Shown: in pieces, positions 44,555 through 56,388 of the stretch | Position numbering within the stretch: position 1 is the first letter of the stretch | Layout of the letters: each line of letters starts with the position of its first letter | Origin: Diphasiastrum complanatum | Taxonomy: Eukaryota > Streptophyta > Lycopodiopsida > Lycopodiales > Lycopodiaceae | Assembly: GCA_029204225.1 (NCBI GenBank) | Contig: CM055112.1 | Span: 22,328,578-22,392,577, forward strand | Direction of reading: 5' to 3' | DNA length: 64,000 nt | Notes under the pieces: model-generated | Told to the model about the DNA's origin: nothing | Seen by the model: the letters and a program-made list of their open reading frames with translations, nothing else | Databases searched by the model: none | Made by a program: the position numbers and the translations under genes

Positions 44555-45210
44555 TGATAAAAATGCTAGAAATGATGGATAAAGCACCTACTTAAGATTC
44601 AAACAAGATCTAGAAGTTAGGTTACTAATCAATGCATTGATTCCTAGCTTATCTTGGCTTGAACTCCATGAATTAGCTCCAAGACTCTTCACACGTGTGA
44701 AAGTATGGCCTGATGTTGCCTGTGTACTATACCTACAACTCCAAACTCATTCAATCATCACAAAAAATCATATGCCAATAGCATTCATCAATCAAATCAT
44801 AGACTCAAACTAGTCAAGAAGGAAAATCTCGATTTTGCTCATTATTAGATGGAAATCCCATCACATATATATACACATAGAGCTCAGATCTGAGCATATT
44901 AGGGCTTATATGTATTCATCATAACCTAACCCTAACATATAACCTAAAGATCCACTTGATCCACCCTATTTAGGGTCAATGCCTCAAGATCCAAAAACAA
45001 TGAGAAAAATGCTATTTTTAGCTCCTACTTTTTCTCTACCCTATCTATGCACTCTTTGGACATATCCCAAAGGTACCATTCCAAAGCTAGATTAATGATT
45101 TGACTTAGAATAAGGTATCCTATGCTCTTGTCACGTGTGACATCCCACAACATGGTCTCAAAGTCATTTACAAGTGGTAATTGTGCAAACTAGCTTGTGT
45201 AAATTTAACC
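44555..45210 (-). repeat. 5' LTR of copia D
   Basis: The inner end (TTTTTATCA on the minus strand) abuts the PBS. The outer 200 bases match the partial 3' LTR at 26,068-26,269, where the outer end is TGTTTAATTTACAC. Here the outer terminus reads GGTTAAATTTACAC, so the TG is mutated. Length is about 656 bases. Confidence 0.8.
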
Positions 45211-45314
45211 GTACTCAAGTCAACAAGGTGAATAATATACATGCATGTTTCCATGTTCATAAAGAATTTGCTACTATAAGTTAAACATGATTTCGAACAT
45301 TATGCTAACATGAC

Positions 45315-46025
45315 ATGTACTTGATTTTTGTTTCTCGCAGAAAAACTATTTTCAAGATAAAATATGGTGCACATGCATCAAGCGTGATGGGCAAAAGATG
45401 CATGAAAGACGCATTGTTCATTTGTGGAAGTTTGGACGAAAAGATGAGGGTCAACCATCGAATTTGGAAGACGTTGAGATTTGTTAAATTTATATGACCG
45501 TTTTTTATTATAATGCTTGTCAATCTATGTATAGCCCTTATTGAATTTGTTTAATGTGTGTAGCCAATACATCGAATGTCATTCCACGACGTTGATCCAT
45601 CCGTATTTAGTTACAATCAACGTCAAGTTTTGATAGACATGAGAGAGCAAAGAACAAAACAAAGTGAAGAGGAAAATACAATTGGAGAAAAGAGTAATGC
45701 ACTGGATTCTAATGATGATGGTGAGGTACAACACTATGAAGCAATGCACAATATGTTTGAATCTTAATTTGAAACAAATGTGAATGATGCTACGCACACA
45801 TCTTCTAATGAAAATGGAGATTATGAACAATGTGAGATGGATGATGACGAGATTCTATTACATCAAGAGACAGACACCCCTTTGTATCCAGGAGCATCCA
45901 TTTCGAGACAAGTTATGTCAATTCTTATTCTAAACCTTCAAGCAACATACAAAATGGAGTGACGTAGTGTCACATCATTATTTGGGTACTTAAACCATAA
46001 CAAAACTTTTGTACTTAATAGCATA
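45315..46025 (+). pseudogene. TNP2-type transposase N-terminal remnant
   Basis: Pieces at 45,315-45,497, 45,576-45,767 and 45,780-46,020 together resemble the N-terminal part of CACTA TNP2 proteins. The most telling is an acidic stretch followed by LLHQETDTPLYPGASISRQ, equal to the L...A..PLYPGC.KF..L block. WRSVTSLFGYL follows (usually W....FT.LL.LL). The preceding acidic region (SNDDGEVQHYEAMHNMFE) fits the linker of the family. It is broken by stops and has no downstream TNP2 core. Confidence 0.5.
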
Positions 46026-46339
46026 TTTACAAGTTGATCTTTTTTTCTTTTCTAACAATCGACATTGCTGTTTTTTTTCAGGTTGTTGCATAGAATACTT
46101 TTGAAAGAAAACGTGATACCAAAACACAAAAAAAACACGAAAGATGATGAACATGCTTGGGATGGATTACAACACAATAAGAAGACCATGTTTTATATAG
46201 AGGTGAGCATTAAAAAAAGCTTCAATGTCCAATGTGTAACGCTTCACGTTATCGAGATGACCAAGGGGATAAAGTGCCACGAAAAGTATTACGACATTTT
46301 CCAATTATTCTATGATTGTAGCGTTTATTTCAATGTCAA

Positions 46340-46460
46340 TCTTTGGCACAGTTGGCTGAAGAAGTCTACATGGAAAAGCCACAAGGTTTTGAGGCTAAGG
46401 GCAAGGAAACTATGGTATGCAGGAAGGAAAAAATTCAGCTTACTCTTCTAACAAGGGGAC
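46340..46460 (+). pseudogene. Short copia RT scrap
   Basis: The translation LAEEVYMEKPQGFEAKGKE then MVCRKEKIQL resembles the copia RT block (L.EE.YM.QPEGF..KGKE..VC.L.KSLYGLKQ). It is about 40 codons long, with no RT sequence before or after. Confidence 0.5.
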
Positions 46461-46965
46461 TCTCAAAACTTGTCCATGTGAAAAGTAGAAGAGCTCCTAA
46501 AAGGATTTACAGCCATATTTCAAAACAGTCCTCATGTAGACTATGAAAAAACATAGTATCTTTGGAAAAAAATTGATCCATCAAGATCTCAATTTTTTAT
46601 ACATCAAAGGGAGTGGGGATGGCTTCAATCCTTGTAGAGGATTGGGCCAAGTGAAGAACATAAATTACATGCTCTAAGGCTATCTGATCAAAGACGTAAG
46701 AGGAAAGAGGGCAAACTCATTGAATTTGTATGGTACGCTAATGTGTAGATTCTAATGTTTAGATTTGATATGTTCATATTGTCTTGTGTGACATCTAGTA
46801 CCTTAGTGAAATTTTCAACTTGGCTTGGTGATAGTAGAGAAATTGTTGTCTCATTTGTCAATTCTATTGGGGGAAAGTACGTACCTCAAATGCTTGGAGC
46901 ACCTACCACCAACTCATGTTCAAATATGAAGCCATTGATACCAGAATTTGACAAAGTCATATAGT
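46461..46965. other. No gene supported
   Basis: Short ORFs only. It borders the left edge of the KP4-like duplication unit. Confidence 0.5.
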
Positions 46966-47301
46966 TAAAAGAAGCTTCTAATGTCATACAAAACTATGAA
47001 GTAGATCCAACGTAAATTCAATTTATGCTTGCTTCGACCTGGTTCAGGACACGGGTAGCTTAGTGGGGCAAGGAAGTTTACCAGCATGACATGATCATTC
47101 CAGACACGACGCCTACTCAACAATGTCTAATAAATGCCAACTGACTACCCGTGAGTGTACAATGTTAGTGACAGTAACACCGCTCCTTGACTAGCCAGGT
47201 TCGATGAAGCTGGAGCGAAGCTGGAACTGGCGGCGTCCAGGTCTTGGTCCTGATCCTGATCCTGACATATAAATAAACAGCTAGCTGCATCTCTAGGGGA
47301 G

Positions 47302-47309
47302 TATAAAAG
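47302..47309 (+). promoter_or_regulatory. TATA box of the KP4-like gene
   Basis: GTATAAAAGG lies 72-79 bases upstream of the start codon, which places transcription start near 47,335. The same TATAAAAGGC is kept in both broken copies. Confidence 0.7.
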
Positions 47310-47380
47310 GCCGTGCCTGGACACCATGTATAACACACAAGTAGTAAGAACAATCTCAGCTATATACTTCACATTTTGAG

Positions 47381-47761
47381 ATGATGCATTTCAAGGCCCT
47401 CGCTCTTGCTCTCTTCGTTGCCTTCGCATGCCTTGCCGGCTCATCCATTACTGAAGCCTATTCCAATAACTGTCATGGCTCCGGTAAATGTCCCAGTGTC
47501 CACCCTAACGACTGTAGGACTGCTTTCGGTCGATATGATGATGGAACCACCTACACAGGCTACACTTCTCGTGTCTCCGGATCGTGCACAGCTATTTTCC
47601 GATGCGATGGCAATTACCCCTCCATGGCGGGTTCCCAGCTCAAGGATCAGTTTAACCAGATATATGCTTCTGGTTGTGGCCGTTGTGGAAGTCATGCTTT
47701 TAATGGAGGAGCTTGTGAGGCCACCCTCAACTACTGCTCCAGCTGCACCGACTCTGGCTAA
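47381..47761 (+). CDS. Secreted cysteine-rich KP4-like protein
   Basis: This intact 126-residue protein is the only complete non-transposon gene in the window. Residues 5-26 form a hydrophobic signal peptide with likely cleavage after about residue 26-28, so the product should be secreted. The mature part has ten cysteines (31, 37, 45, 69, 75, 99, 102, 112, 119, 122), enough for five disulfides. The start NCHGSGKC, the GCGRCGS block at 98-104 and the ending ATLNYCSSC match what I know of the KP4 killer-toxin family (PF09044 type): a small secreted alpha/beta protein, known from a fungal virus and from fungal and moss genomes, that affects calcium channels in susceptible cells. Function here is inferred, perhaps antifungal or developmental. 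It is single-exon, with a TATA box upstream and AATAAA at 47,810. The first of two adjacent ATGs was taken as start. Other small cysteine-rich secreted families are the alternative. Confidence 0.72.
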   Translation: MMHFKALALALFVAFACLAGSSITEAYSNNCHGSGKCPSVHPNDCRTAFGRYDDGTTYTGYTSRVSGSCTAIFRCDGNYPSMAGSQLKDQFNQIYASGCGRCGSHAFNGGACEATLNYCSSCTDSG

Positions 47762-47809
47762 ATCTGTGTTTATTATATACATTGTTAGTGAGATGTATCA
47801 GCAGTTTCA

Positions 47810-47815
47810 AATAAA
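47810..47815 (+). terminator. Polyadenylation signal AATAAA of KP4-like gene
   Basis: AATAAA lies 49 bases after the TAA stop, in an AT-rich 3' region. A second AATA-rich stretch follows near 47,900. Confidence 0.5.
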
Positions 47816-48325
47816 TGAGCTGAAGTTGACGTTTTTACTATTGCTACCGCAATGAGGCAATGCTAATTGGCCTCCGAAGAATGTAACCATCTCCCTATTA
47901 ATATATTTTTCTTCTCTTAAAAAAAAGAGTGCAGTTTCAGTACGTCTTTATGATTAAGTAAAGTGTTCCATTCTGGGTAGTATTCATCTATCATCGCGCA
48001 ATCATAGCGAATTCTCCTAAAAACTTGAAAGTGAAACTTGTTAGCTTGAACACCACTAATATAGATTTGGTGTGATAATGGCCGTTTATGCTTTAATCTA
48101 CTTTAGAGTGGATATTGCTTTAAGCATTTAGAGAGTATGAAGCTTGCAATATTAATTAATTTTTAGAGAGAGTATCTATGAATTAGAGCTTCAATTTTGA
48201 TAATAAAGCTTTATGCTTGGAAAGCGTTTTCCAAGAGAATGTGTTTCGTGTCGAGGTCTTGTGGACATATTCAATATCACGGACATGTTTAGATCGAAAT
48301 CTGAGTGAGTACTTGGCCTTTCAGC
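47816..48325. other. 3' flank of KP4-like gene, no gene
   Basis: AT-rich DNA without coding signal. This part is absent from both broken copies of the locus. Confidence 0.6.
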
Positions 48326-48327
48326 CT

Positions 48328-48410
48328 CTTGCAACCTAATTACCTTAATGATAGTAAAAGTGATAAAGAACTCAATTACCTCAATGATTGTAAAAGTGAT
48401 AAAGAACTAT
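48328..48410 (+). repeat. Short tandem repeat, about 40-base unit
   Basis: AATTACCT.AATGAT.GTAAAAG then TGATAAAGAACT occurs twice (about 48,338-48,376 and 48,373-48,410). The deletion joint of KP4-like copy 2 falls in the equivalent of this repeat (AATTACCTCCATGATTG near 14,324-14,340). Confidence 0.8.
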
Positions 48411-48662
48411 CATTATGTTAAAGCTACATATATTAATCTGCCTTGAAGGCGACAGCTGTTTATGGGCAGATGATGGGAGGAGGGGGTTCAAAATCACTGT
48501 TGGAAGCTGGCTGGCCTGTAGCCATTTATTTCTCCCCCTTCGTCATTCTCCTGCGCCAGTAGGATCAGGGAGATCATGCTGGTGGATTGCGATGAGGGGC
48601 TGTGAATGGGTTTGCCAGGGAGCTGGATTGCGATCGCCTTTGCCATTTGGGTAGGTTGGGTT

Positions 48663-48714
<52 letters not shown>
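48663..48714. repeat. GA microsatellite
   Basis: About 25 GA units at the 3' flank of the KP4-like gene, orthologous in position to the CT arrays at 14,035 and 28,691 on the other strand. Confidence 0.97.
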
Positions 48715-48721
<7 letters not shown>

Positions 48722-48812
48722 CAGAGAGGATGGCCTCATTAGTTTTGGGATCCCTTGTTAGTTAGCTCCATGTTTTTTTTGAAGGGAAAAGAGTATAGGC
48801 CTTTTCATGTCA

Positions 48813-49565
48813 TTTTATAAAATTCTTCAATGATATATAAATGACAATTGTGACAATTCATCAAAGGTTCATCCTTTTTGTTTTGCCAAAAAAAATTGTG
48901 TCATCAAAGAGTAAAATCTGAGTGCATCCCATAGTACCAAAGAAAACCCCTTAGTTAATACACTTGAGGTTTGAAAAAAATCCAAATTATAAAGCATAAT
49001 ATGGAGCAATAACATTTCAACTCTAAAACTCCTTTATAGGGGAGGAAGAGGCACTCCAATAAATATGAGAAGATGAAAATCTTCTTTTACTTGGCAATGT
49101 GGCCATGTGTAGAGATCAAGTTAAAAGGAGGGATTGCAATATTTATGGAACTCATAATGGAACATGCTAAAATGTGACACAACATAATTTAGTACAAATT
49201 TTAAAAAAAGGAAACTAGAAGAAAGAATAGAATAGAAATTCTTTCTCAAAGATTACCAAAGGTAATACCCCCTCTTTGAAAAATATTCACAATTTTCAAA
49301 AAGTGAGAAATGGCACATATTATTAAGAATATTAAGCATACAAGTGTGAGTCTCAAGTGGGCTAGTCACAAACAAAATGTAAATTGGTGTTTTGGAAAAG
49401 TCATGAAAAGGTTCAAGAACAAAATATATCTGGATCTGCAATTTGCCAACACAGGAGTAAAAACACGTACAATCATAGTTTTAAGTTTCTCAAACCACAG
49501 ATTCAATTCCTCATCCCCACCAAACGGTGAACTAGATTGATTCCTCTTTTTCTTTTATTAACAAT
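48813..49565. other. No gene supported
   Basis: AT-rich DNA with short ORFs on both strands, no recognised similarity. Confidence 0.5.
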
Positions 49566-49569
49566 CTCT

Positions 49570-50060
49570 TTTGTCAGACTATTATGTAGTGCTGCTACTT
49601 TAGCATAATCCTCAATAAAACTCGCCTCACAGTTTGCGGGATCGGCCACTATCTTGATTTTATTCTCATCAATCTTGATCCCATAAGCAATGATCTTATG
49701 GTAAAGATAAACTGGCTCATTCTTAAAGAATTCACACTTGGATTCCTTAGTGTAGAGTAATCCTGTTGGAGTTTCATCAAGATAGTTCTCAAGTGTCCTA
49801 TGTGTTCCTCAAAGGTCTTACTATAGACGAAAATGTCATCCAAGAATACTACTACAAACTTCCCCAAATATTAACGAAACAAATCATTCATCATTTGCTG
49901 GAATGTCACTGGATCATTTGTTAAACCAAAAGGCAAACCAAAAGAAACCATAATGATCAAATATAGTACGAAATCCAGTCTTTTGGATACTTCTGAAATA
50001 ATTCTTATCTGAAGGTAGTGAAGTATTCTGCTTCACCTAGGCACTCTACAAGGTCATCCA
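49570..50060 (-). pseudogene. Ty3/gypsy RT fragment
   Basis: On the minus strand about 50,030-49,860 reads FRSIQKTGFRTIFDHYGFF, cited by its core TGFRTIFDHYGFF (usually KTAFRT..GHYEF), then DPVTFQQMMNDLF. The frame 49,867-49,649 has VVVFLDDIFVYSKTFEEHI with an intact catalytic DD, and HLRTIL. These are the palm-domain blocks of gypsy RT. Stops interrupt after 49,790. The rest of this element (gag) probably lies at 53.2-54.3 kb, split off by the inserted duplicated segment. Confidence 0.8.
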
Positions 50061-50087
50061 TCTTGGGTGATGGGGTATTTGTTCATC

Positions 50088-53000
50088 ACCTTCACAAAGG
50101 ACTCTTGTAAGTCGTTCGATGAAGATTCTGATAACCTAGTTACTAAAGGTAATAGTAATGGAATTTGTATCACTTGAGCATTCGAACTCGAGTCGAGGAA
50201 GCAAAAAAGTTCAAGAATCCACATATATTTCGTGGCACAAGAGGTTATGTCAATGAACATGAAATCTTTGTACCAAGTTACATTCTATGTACTATTGAGT
50301 CTACATACCCGAAACTGGAAGAATAAAAGTAGTTTGAGATGTCAAATTCAATGAGTTGAAGTACATAGCAGACAATGATTTAATCGGCTATGAAATTCTT
50401 AAGACTTCTAATGAGTTACCAACAGGAGAAGTAAAGGAAGCAGATGATGAACTAGAATTACCATCTAGACATAGTAATGATTCAGAGGGAGTTCAAATTT
50501 GAGTACCCGAAAAACTCGAATCACATGTTCGATTTCAAGCAGAACTAGTCGAACCTGAAAATACAGAATTGAATTTGAAACTTATACAAGTTGTGAGAAT
50601 ATCTACAAGACATAGAATACCACCAGCAAGGTTTGGTCAAGATGTTTCAACAAATATGGTTTAGCAGAAGAACCTCAAACATTCGAAGAAGCTATTGATG
50701 GGCCAGATAATGATCGTTGAATTCTAGCAATGGAGGACAAAATGTCATCAATGCATAAGAACAAATTATGGACACTTGCACTTGTAACAAGTCGATCTAC
50801 AAGATCAAAACAGGTCCTGATGGAGAAATCATCAGTGCGGGCAGATGCGTAAAGAAGTTAGAAAATGATATTATAGCTACTTTATAGTTATTTTTCTCTC
50901 TCCTACATGGCATTTCTTATAGGGCCCTCTTTGGGCCCATATTTTCTCTAATTCATGCACTTGTCCAGACTTCGAATAAAGGCTGGCTGAGAGAAAGCCA
51001 TATACGGCTTGCAAGCATATATATTTCATATTTTTAAGAATTTTGGGCTTTGATCAGCTAAGCAACATATTTATTTATCAAGCCAATTTGACTAAAGCAG
51101 AGGTCTTCCAAGCACTTACTCATGGGAGAACGTACCCATAAACAGCACAATGGTCCGCTGTTATGTTGTTGTGGTGTTTTGCATAATCATACGTTTTCCA
51201 TTGCTTATGTGAAAAAGCCCATGACAGCTTATGTGAAAAGCATCATATGGCATGGTATGGCATGGTATGAAATGATGGAAAAAAGGGTTGTTACTGGCGA
51301 CATGGGCCAAAATTCAAAGTAACTCTGTTATTAGGCATATTAATGTTCACCACCTTTATTTTTATTGTTTGTCTTGCGTAGTCTCTAAAATAGTATATTT
51401 GATGTCCTTATGATTCCTTGAATTTAAGAGTTTTAGATCATACTGAATTCTACTTTTTTCCTGTTACATAGTGGTTTTGTGTTGTCTAAAATCATTTCCT
51501 TTGCACAAATGTAAAATGATATGATAGGTTGATCTATTGGGTCCATGAATGTTTTTGCAGTCTATTTTCAGTAGGTCCGGAGGTAGCAACTTGAGCAACA
51601 TAGACAAGCGATGATTCCTAAGCCTAGCCATAATTTTTGCTTCACACACCATGAAAAAAAAAGACTACCATTGCAAAAGATGCTTATGTGCTAAGGAATG
51701 CAAGATTGGCAACAGACTAGCAACAAGACTGAGAATGTCATTTTTTGTATCTGAAAGTTTTGTGTCTTGAGCATACTCAAGCACATTATAATCTCACCAA
51801 TACAAGCTTTGATGCCTTTGTATGAAGCATGGAAAATCTCCATAAGTTTGCTCAGTGTTTGTAACATTAAACATTGTTGCCATCTCATATCCAAGCTATC
51901 CACTTTGGGGAACCATGACCTTTGAGGCATACAACGAAAGCATACATGGAAATTTTCAAACCCATGTAAGTTTACATTTTTAATATAATAAACTCATTGC
52001 AAAATAATCAATATGAACAAATTCACATCTATGGGAAATTGACAGCAGATAGGCCATAAGCAATTACTAGTAACAATACCCATGGGCAACCTCAATGGTT
52101 TCCCCAACTTATGGCTTATATCTACAATGAAGAAGTTTTTAAAGAAGGGAAGATGGAAATCTATTTTCTTGCTTTCTAATTTTTGCTATTAGACAAATTG
52201 AAATGTAAGCCCTTTTATTCTATAATGTGAGCAGGTTCAGGATTTAATTAAAAATAAGTGTGAGCAAATCATCTACTTATCATAAATTGTGCATAGTTAT
52301 ATCACCCTAAATCCTAAATCATGAAATATCATGATGTTCTCTTCATCTCCCATATCATATCTCATTCTTCCAAGTAATTGAGCTAATTTATATTAGACTA
52401 ATTTATATTAGACTAAGAGTTGTACATGCGACCAGTTGTGTTTAGACATTTACTTATGTGCTTAGACTTTTGTTTATGCTCAAATATTTTGAAGAATTAT
52501 ACTATATGATAAAGGCATGATGTGGCTAGTGGCATAATATGTTCCCAATTTTAAGGACAACTTCCAATGCATTATCATCCTTAAAATGGTGGGGGCCTCT
52601 TTGTTGTTAGAAAATACATCTATTTCTCATAAACCATTTCTTGAAGACATGGGTATCTCAATAGAGTTACGCTACTTTTAGATGTGAAGCAATATTACAT
52701 TTCATTGGAGTAGACATACCCTAGACATGTTATATTTCACTGATATAGACATATCTTATACATGCATGTAGAATGGAAAGATCCTTTAATAATATTGCCA
52801 AAAATAGCTTATAGTGGGTGGACTCTGCTAGTGGGAAAAGCTCGCTTCGAACACATAAAAGCTCGCCTTTGAAAGCTTGCCTAGAAAAGCTCGTCGCAAA
52901 AAGCTTGCCAAAAAATTACACCCATGAGGGTGCAAATGTGGAGAATGAAATGGAAAATCTTCATTTTAACTATGAGATTGAACTACCTAGAGATGTAGTA

Positions 53001-53381
53001 AATCTTTAAACCATACTTGAAGCACCCACTTCCATAGATGTTGAGATCTAATAGTCAGGATGATGAAATAATTTTTGAAAGTGAGAGTGATGATGAAAAT
53101 CATCTAAGAGGAGATGAATTGCAAAATGTTGTCGCTGATGAAATTGATTCTTGTAATTCTGAATAAAAATTGATTATTGCAATTTTCATTCTTGCAATGC
53201 TTTCAAATGATAGTTATTTAGCCAACATAGAATCTTGTTTTTGGTCAAGTAAGTGAAAATTGGCAGGAGGAATGGGGTGCTTTGGTGGGGCAGGTATGGC
53301 TAACCGTTCCGGGTATCCAAGAACAGATTGACGAGGTCTAGCTGTCGGATTTCCTCCATAATGTGGTTTTCGATATCCCAT
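50088..53381 (+). repeat. Duplicated segment, copy 2 (partner 2,096-6,111)
   Basis: It begins inside copia GAG-pre-integrase sequence (CACAAAGGACTCTTGTAAG) and ends in gypsy gag. It has lost about 680 bases of copia integrase relative to copy 1. The non-coding middle (50,890-52,810) shows no gene beyond duplicated short ORFs. The unidentified Lys-rich to acidic coding remnant lies at 52,815-53,166. Confidence 0.9.
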
Positions 53382-54300
53382 CTGGGCATACCGTTGCTGA
53401 ATTATCCGAGGATTGAAGTTGCAAAAAGCAGTCTCATGATTAGGCAAATTACACAAATGGCATATATTGATTTTCATTCATTTTTTCAATTGAGGATACT
53501 CATTCACTATGTGATTTCCTGTACAAATAGAAAATCGGACATTCTCCCTAGTAGGAAAAATCTTTGCAAACTTCTTAGGTTCCTTGTTCACTTGTCCATG
53601 GAAATCTTTCAATGCTTTGATCTTCTCATCAAATTGAGACTATAACTTTTCCATCTGTTTCTATTGGTTCTTCCCCAGTTTCTCGAACTCATTGAGCATC
53701 ATTTCTGCAGTAGCGTTGACATTCATTGATGCAATAATGGTGGATGGCGTAGTGGTCTGCCCTGCTGTATAAGACAACATACAAATATTCAACTCGTTGT
53801 CTGAATCTTCATCCTCCTCCCGGATTGCATCATCCATAGCATTTTGCAAGACTGCATATTCATTGTGGCATTTCAGCTCACGCCTGATCCTTTTAGGTTA
53901 ACCTGACAAAAACCAAATCATGGCATTTTCGTTAATTAGCTCAAGTTCGCACTCAGATTTGAGGCGTTTTATCCGTTCAATGTAATCTCGAACCATTTTC
54001 CGCTTTCCCATTTTAATTTTACTTAAAAGAAGAAAAGGGTCTTCCATAAACTTCCGAGGTTTGAACCGTGTGATAAGGGCTCGTTTAACAGTCTCCCAAT
54101 CTTGTGCTGCGCCTGTTAAGGCCTTAGGAAAAACCTTAAGTTTATCTTGGGAAAAAACTTCGCCATAGAATTCACAAGATTCAGATATGAAGAAATCTAA
54201 TTGGATCTATTAATCCATTGTATTTGGGTAGATCCAAATGGGGTGCTCTTCTAACAATGATTGGATTGACTTCCTGAAATGCACCTCCGGGTTCAGCCAT
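53214..54300 (-). pseudogene. Ty3/gypsy gag
   Basis: On the minus strand the gag starts at ATG 54,300 with MAEPGGAFQEVNPIIVRRAP and reads HLDLPKYNG, a common gypsy gag N-terminus. Numerous stops follow. Frame 53,849-53,661 has an acidic stretch (REEDEDSDNELN). Frame 53,477-53,214 begins with the CCHC zinc knuckle CHLCNLPNHETAFC, followed by a Pro/Arg-rich part. The fragment 5,990-6,111 is a truncated copy of the last part. The leader upstream (54,301-55,400) contains repeats and no gene. Confidence 0.75.
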
Positions 54301-54539
54301 CTGTACAGATTAAATCAAGCAGACAATGAATTTGAATCTGGATTTTCAATTAAAACTATCTCAGATTGGATCTGCTAGATCTCTTCCACTTGACAAAAAT
54401 CATATTCCTATATCGTGCAAAAAATTCCAAAAATCAACCAATCGATACTTCTCAAAAATGAAAAAATTCTCAGAATCTAAATCAGACTGTATCAAATTTG
54501 ATCCAAAATTTGATAGGACTTGATCTGGAAAATCAGAAC

Positions 54540-55200
54540 CTAAAAATAAACTGGTGAAGGTTCCCTATGTGAAAAATTGACTCGGCAAAGATTCAGTAGT
54601 GCTATTTTTGATCAAAACTTTTTAATCAGGTTTTTCTGACAAATTTTATGGAAATAACCTTCGCCTAACTCTCAGACTCAAAATCTGACACAAATAAAGC
54701 TAGGGTAGAACTGGCGAAGGTTTTCGGCACACAAAAACATAGTTTCTGTAGTTTGACGAGGGTAAAAATAGAGATTTTCTATGATCTGGATAGAATGAAT
54801 GTTCGTTGAACTCAAAAATAGTAAATTACTATACATAGAATAATCTAGAAACTCGGCAAAGGTTCTGGCAAAGAATCAAGAGGTATTACTGGTATTTTTG
54901 CAAAATAGAGGCTTTTTTGACAAAAATTTGACAATATGACAATTGATCCTCTGAGGAACCTTCTATTTCTAATATTATTATTCACCAACTTGGCAGTAGA
55001 TAGACCTAAATCACACCTATGCACAGTGAATCGGGCGAAGGTGCTTTTTCCTGTATTTTTAGGGTTTTGGTGATTTTTTGGTGTTTTTTTATGGTTTTTC
55101 TAATATTTTTGGAAATCTGCTGGGAAGGATTGTTCACCCTTCAAACAAGATTCTATGATCAAAACCGAAGGTTCATGCAACTCGGCGAATGTTTCCTAAA
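54540..55200. repeat. Degenerate repeats of a GGCGAAGGTT word in the gypsy leader
   Basis: The word CTGGTGAAGGTT, CTCGGCAAAG, CTGGCGAAGGTT, CTCGGCAAAGGTT, CGGGCGAAGGT and CTCGGCGAATGTT recurs at about 54,551, 54,581, 54,714, 54,855, 55,031 and 55,181, with an inverted instance near 54,658. Intervening sequence is partly similar. It looks like an old tandem array in an LTR or leader. Confidence 0.5.
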
Positions 55201-55505
55201 AGAGTACAAAAAGTTATCAGCGTTGATGACGATTTTTGCCTCCTTTTGACCAAAATCAGGCTAAAAAAAGAGTGGGAACCATCCAAATTGGAAAGAAACC
55301 CAACTTTATTCACTAACTTAACATTTAGGCCCTACGACATTAAAAGTTTCGCAAAAAAGTCTAAAGTCCTTTTATTAACCCTCTAATTAATCAAATCTCT
55401 ATGTGATCATCGGGTTGGACTTACACACGCAGGGTGCCAAATTTCTCTCACTTGTTAACTAGGGTTAGGGTTGCCTTGGGATCTGGAAACCCTCCAATAG
55501 AAATC

Positions 55506-55806
55506 GCATGGATAATCCACGCGGAAGATATCCATGCGTGGATATCTTTAATGTTCGGTCCGGTCTGGTGGAAAAGTAGTACAAACTAAAATTTGTGTGG
55601 ATCATCCACGCGTGGATTATCCACGCAAAACCTGCCTTCCGGTGCCGCCAAACTTCCCTCCCAAACAGCTACCGAAAATTTCAAAACCCAATTTCGCGTG
55701 GATAATCCACGCGCATAAATTTTTTCAGTGTCGTGTCAGAAAAACACCAGTGGACATGTTCAAAAACATTTTGGTGTGGATAATCCACGCGTGGATGTTC
55801 CATGTG
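55506..55806. repeat. Array of GCGTGGATAATCCACGC palindromes
   Basis: Near-perfect palindromes of 17-20 bases lie at 55,506-55,523, 55,527-55,546, 55,595-55,611, 55,610-55,626 (sharing CGCG), 55,695-55,713, 55,774-55,790 and 55,789-55,806. The centre varies (ATAAT, ATTAT, ATCAT, ATGTT). One isolated unit is at 16,576-16,593. The surrounding DNA between palindromes is not repeated, so this is not a plain satellite. Confidence 0.8.
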
Positions 55807-55835
55807 AACAAAATCTCAAAAAATTGACTAAGTGT

Positions 55836-56388
<553 letters not shown>

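Larger units (their letters stand above)
41482..45210 (-). mobile_element. Ty1/copia element D, 5' LTR to integrase, then truncated
   Basis: On the minus strand the order is 5' LTR (45,210-44,555), PBS (44,554-44,543), a leader of about 760 bases, gag (43,784 on), zinc knuckle, protease, GAG-pre-integrase and integrase. It ends at 41,482 where a B-family LTR begins. RT and RNase H are missing. Single stops and frameshifts interrupt the coding part. A partial 3' end of the same family lies at 26,068-26,640. Confidence 0.85.
46966..48812 (+). repeat. KP4-like locus duplication unit, copy 1 (intact)
   Basis: The unit includes about 415 bases of upstream DNA, the gene, about 900 bases of 3' flank and a GA array. 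Inverted, shortened copies lie at 14,141-14,930 and 28,425-29,830. Homology on the left begins at AGAAGCTTCT near 46,970; on the right it continues through the GA array to about 48,810 in copy 3. Confidence 0.85.

Noticed and set aside
46755-46964. 69-codon ORF just before the KP4-like unit
   Set aside because: No domain, not conserved beside the other two KP4-like copies, and flanked by transposon scraps.
47406-47855. Overlapping 149-codon plus-strand ORF and 113-codon minus-strand ORF over the KP4-like gene
   Set aside because: They are frames overlapping the real gene. The 126-codon frame alone has a signal peptide, regular cysteines and a correctly placed TATA box.
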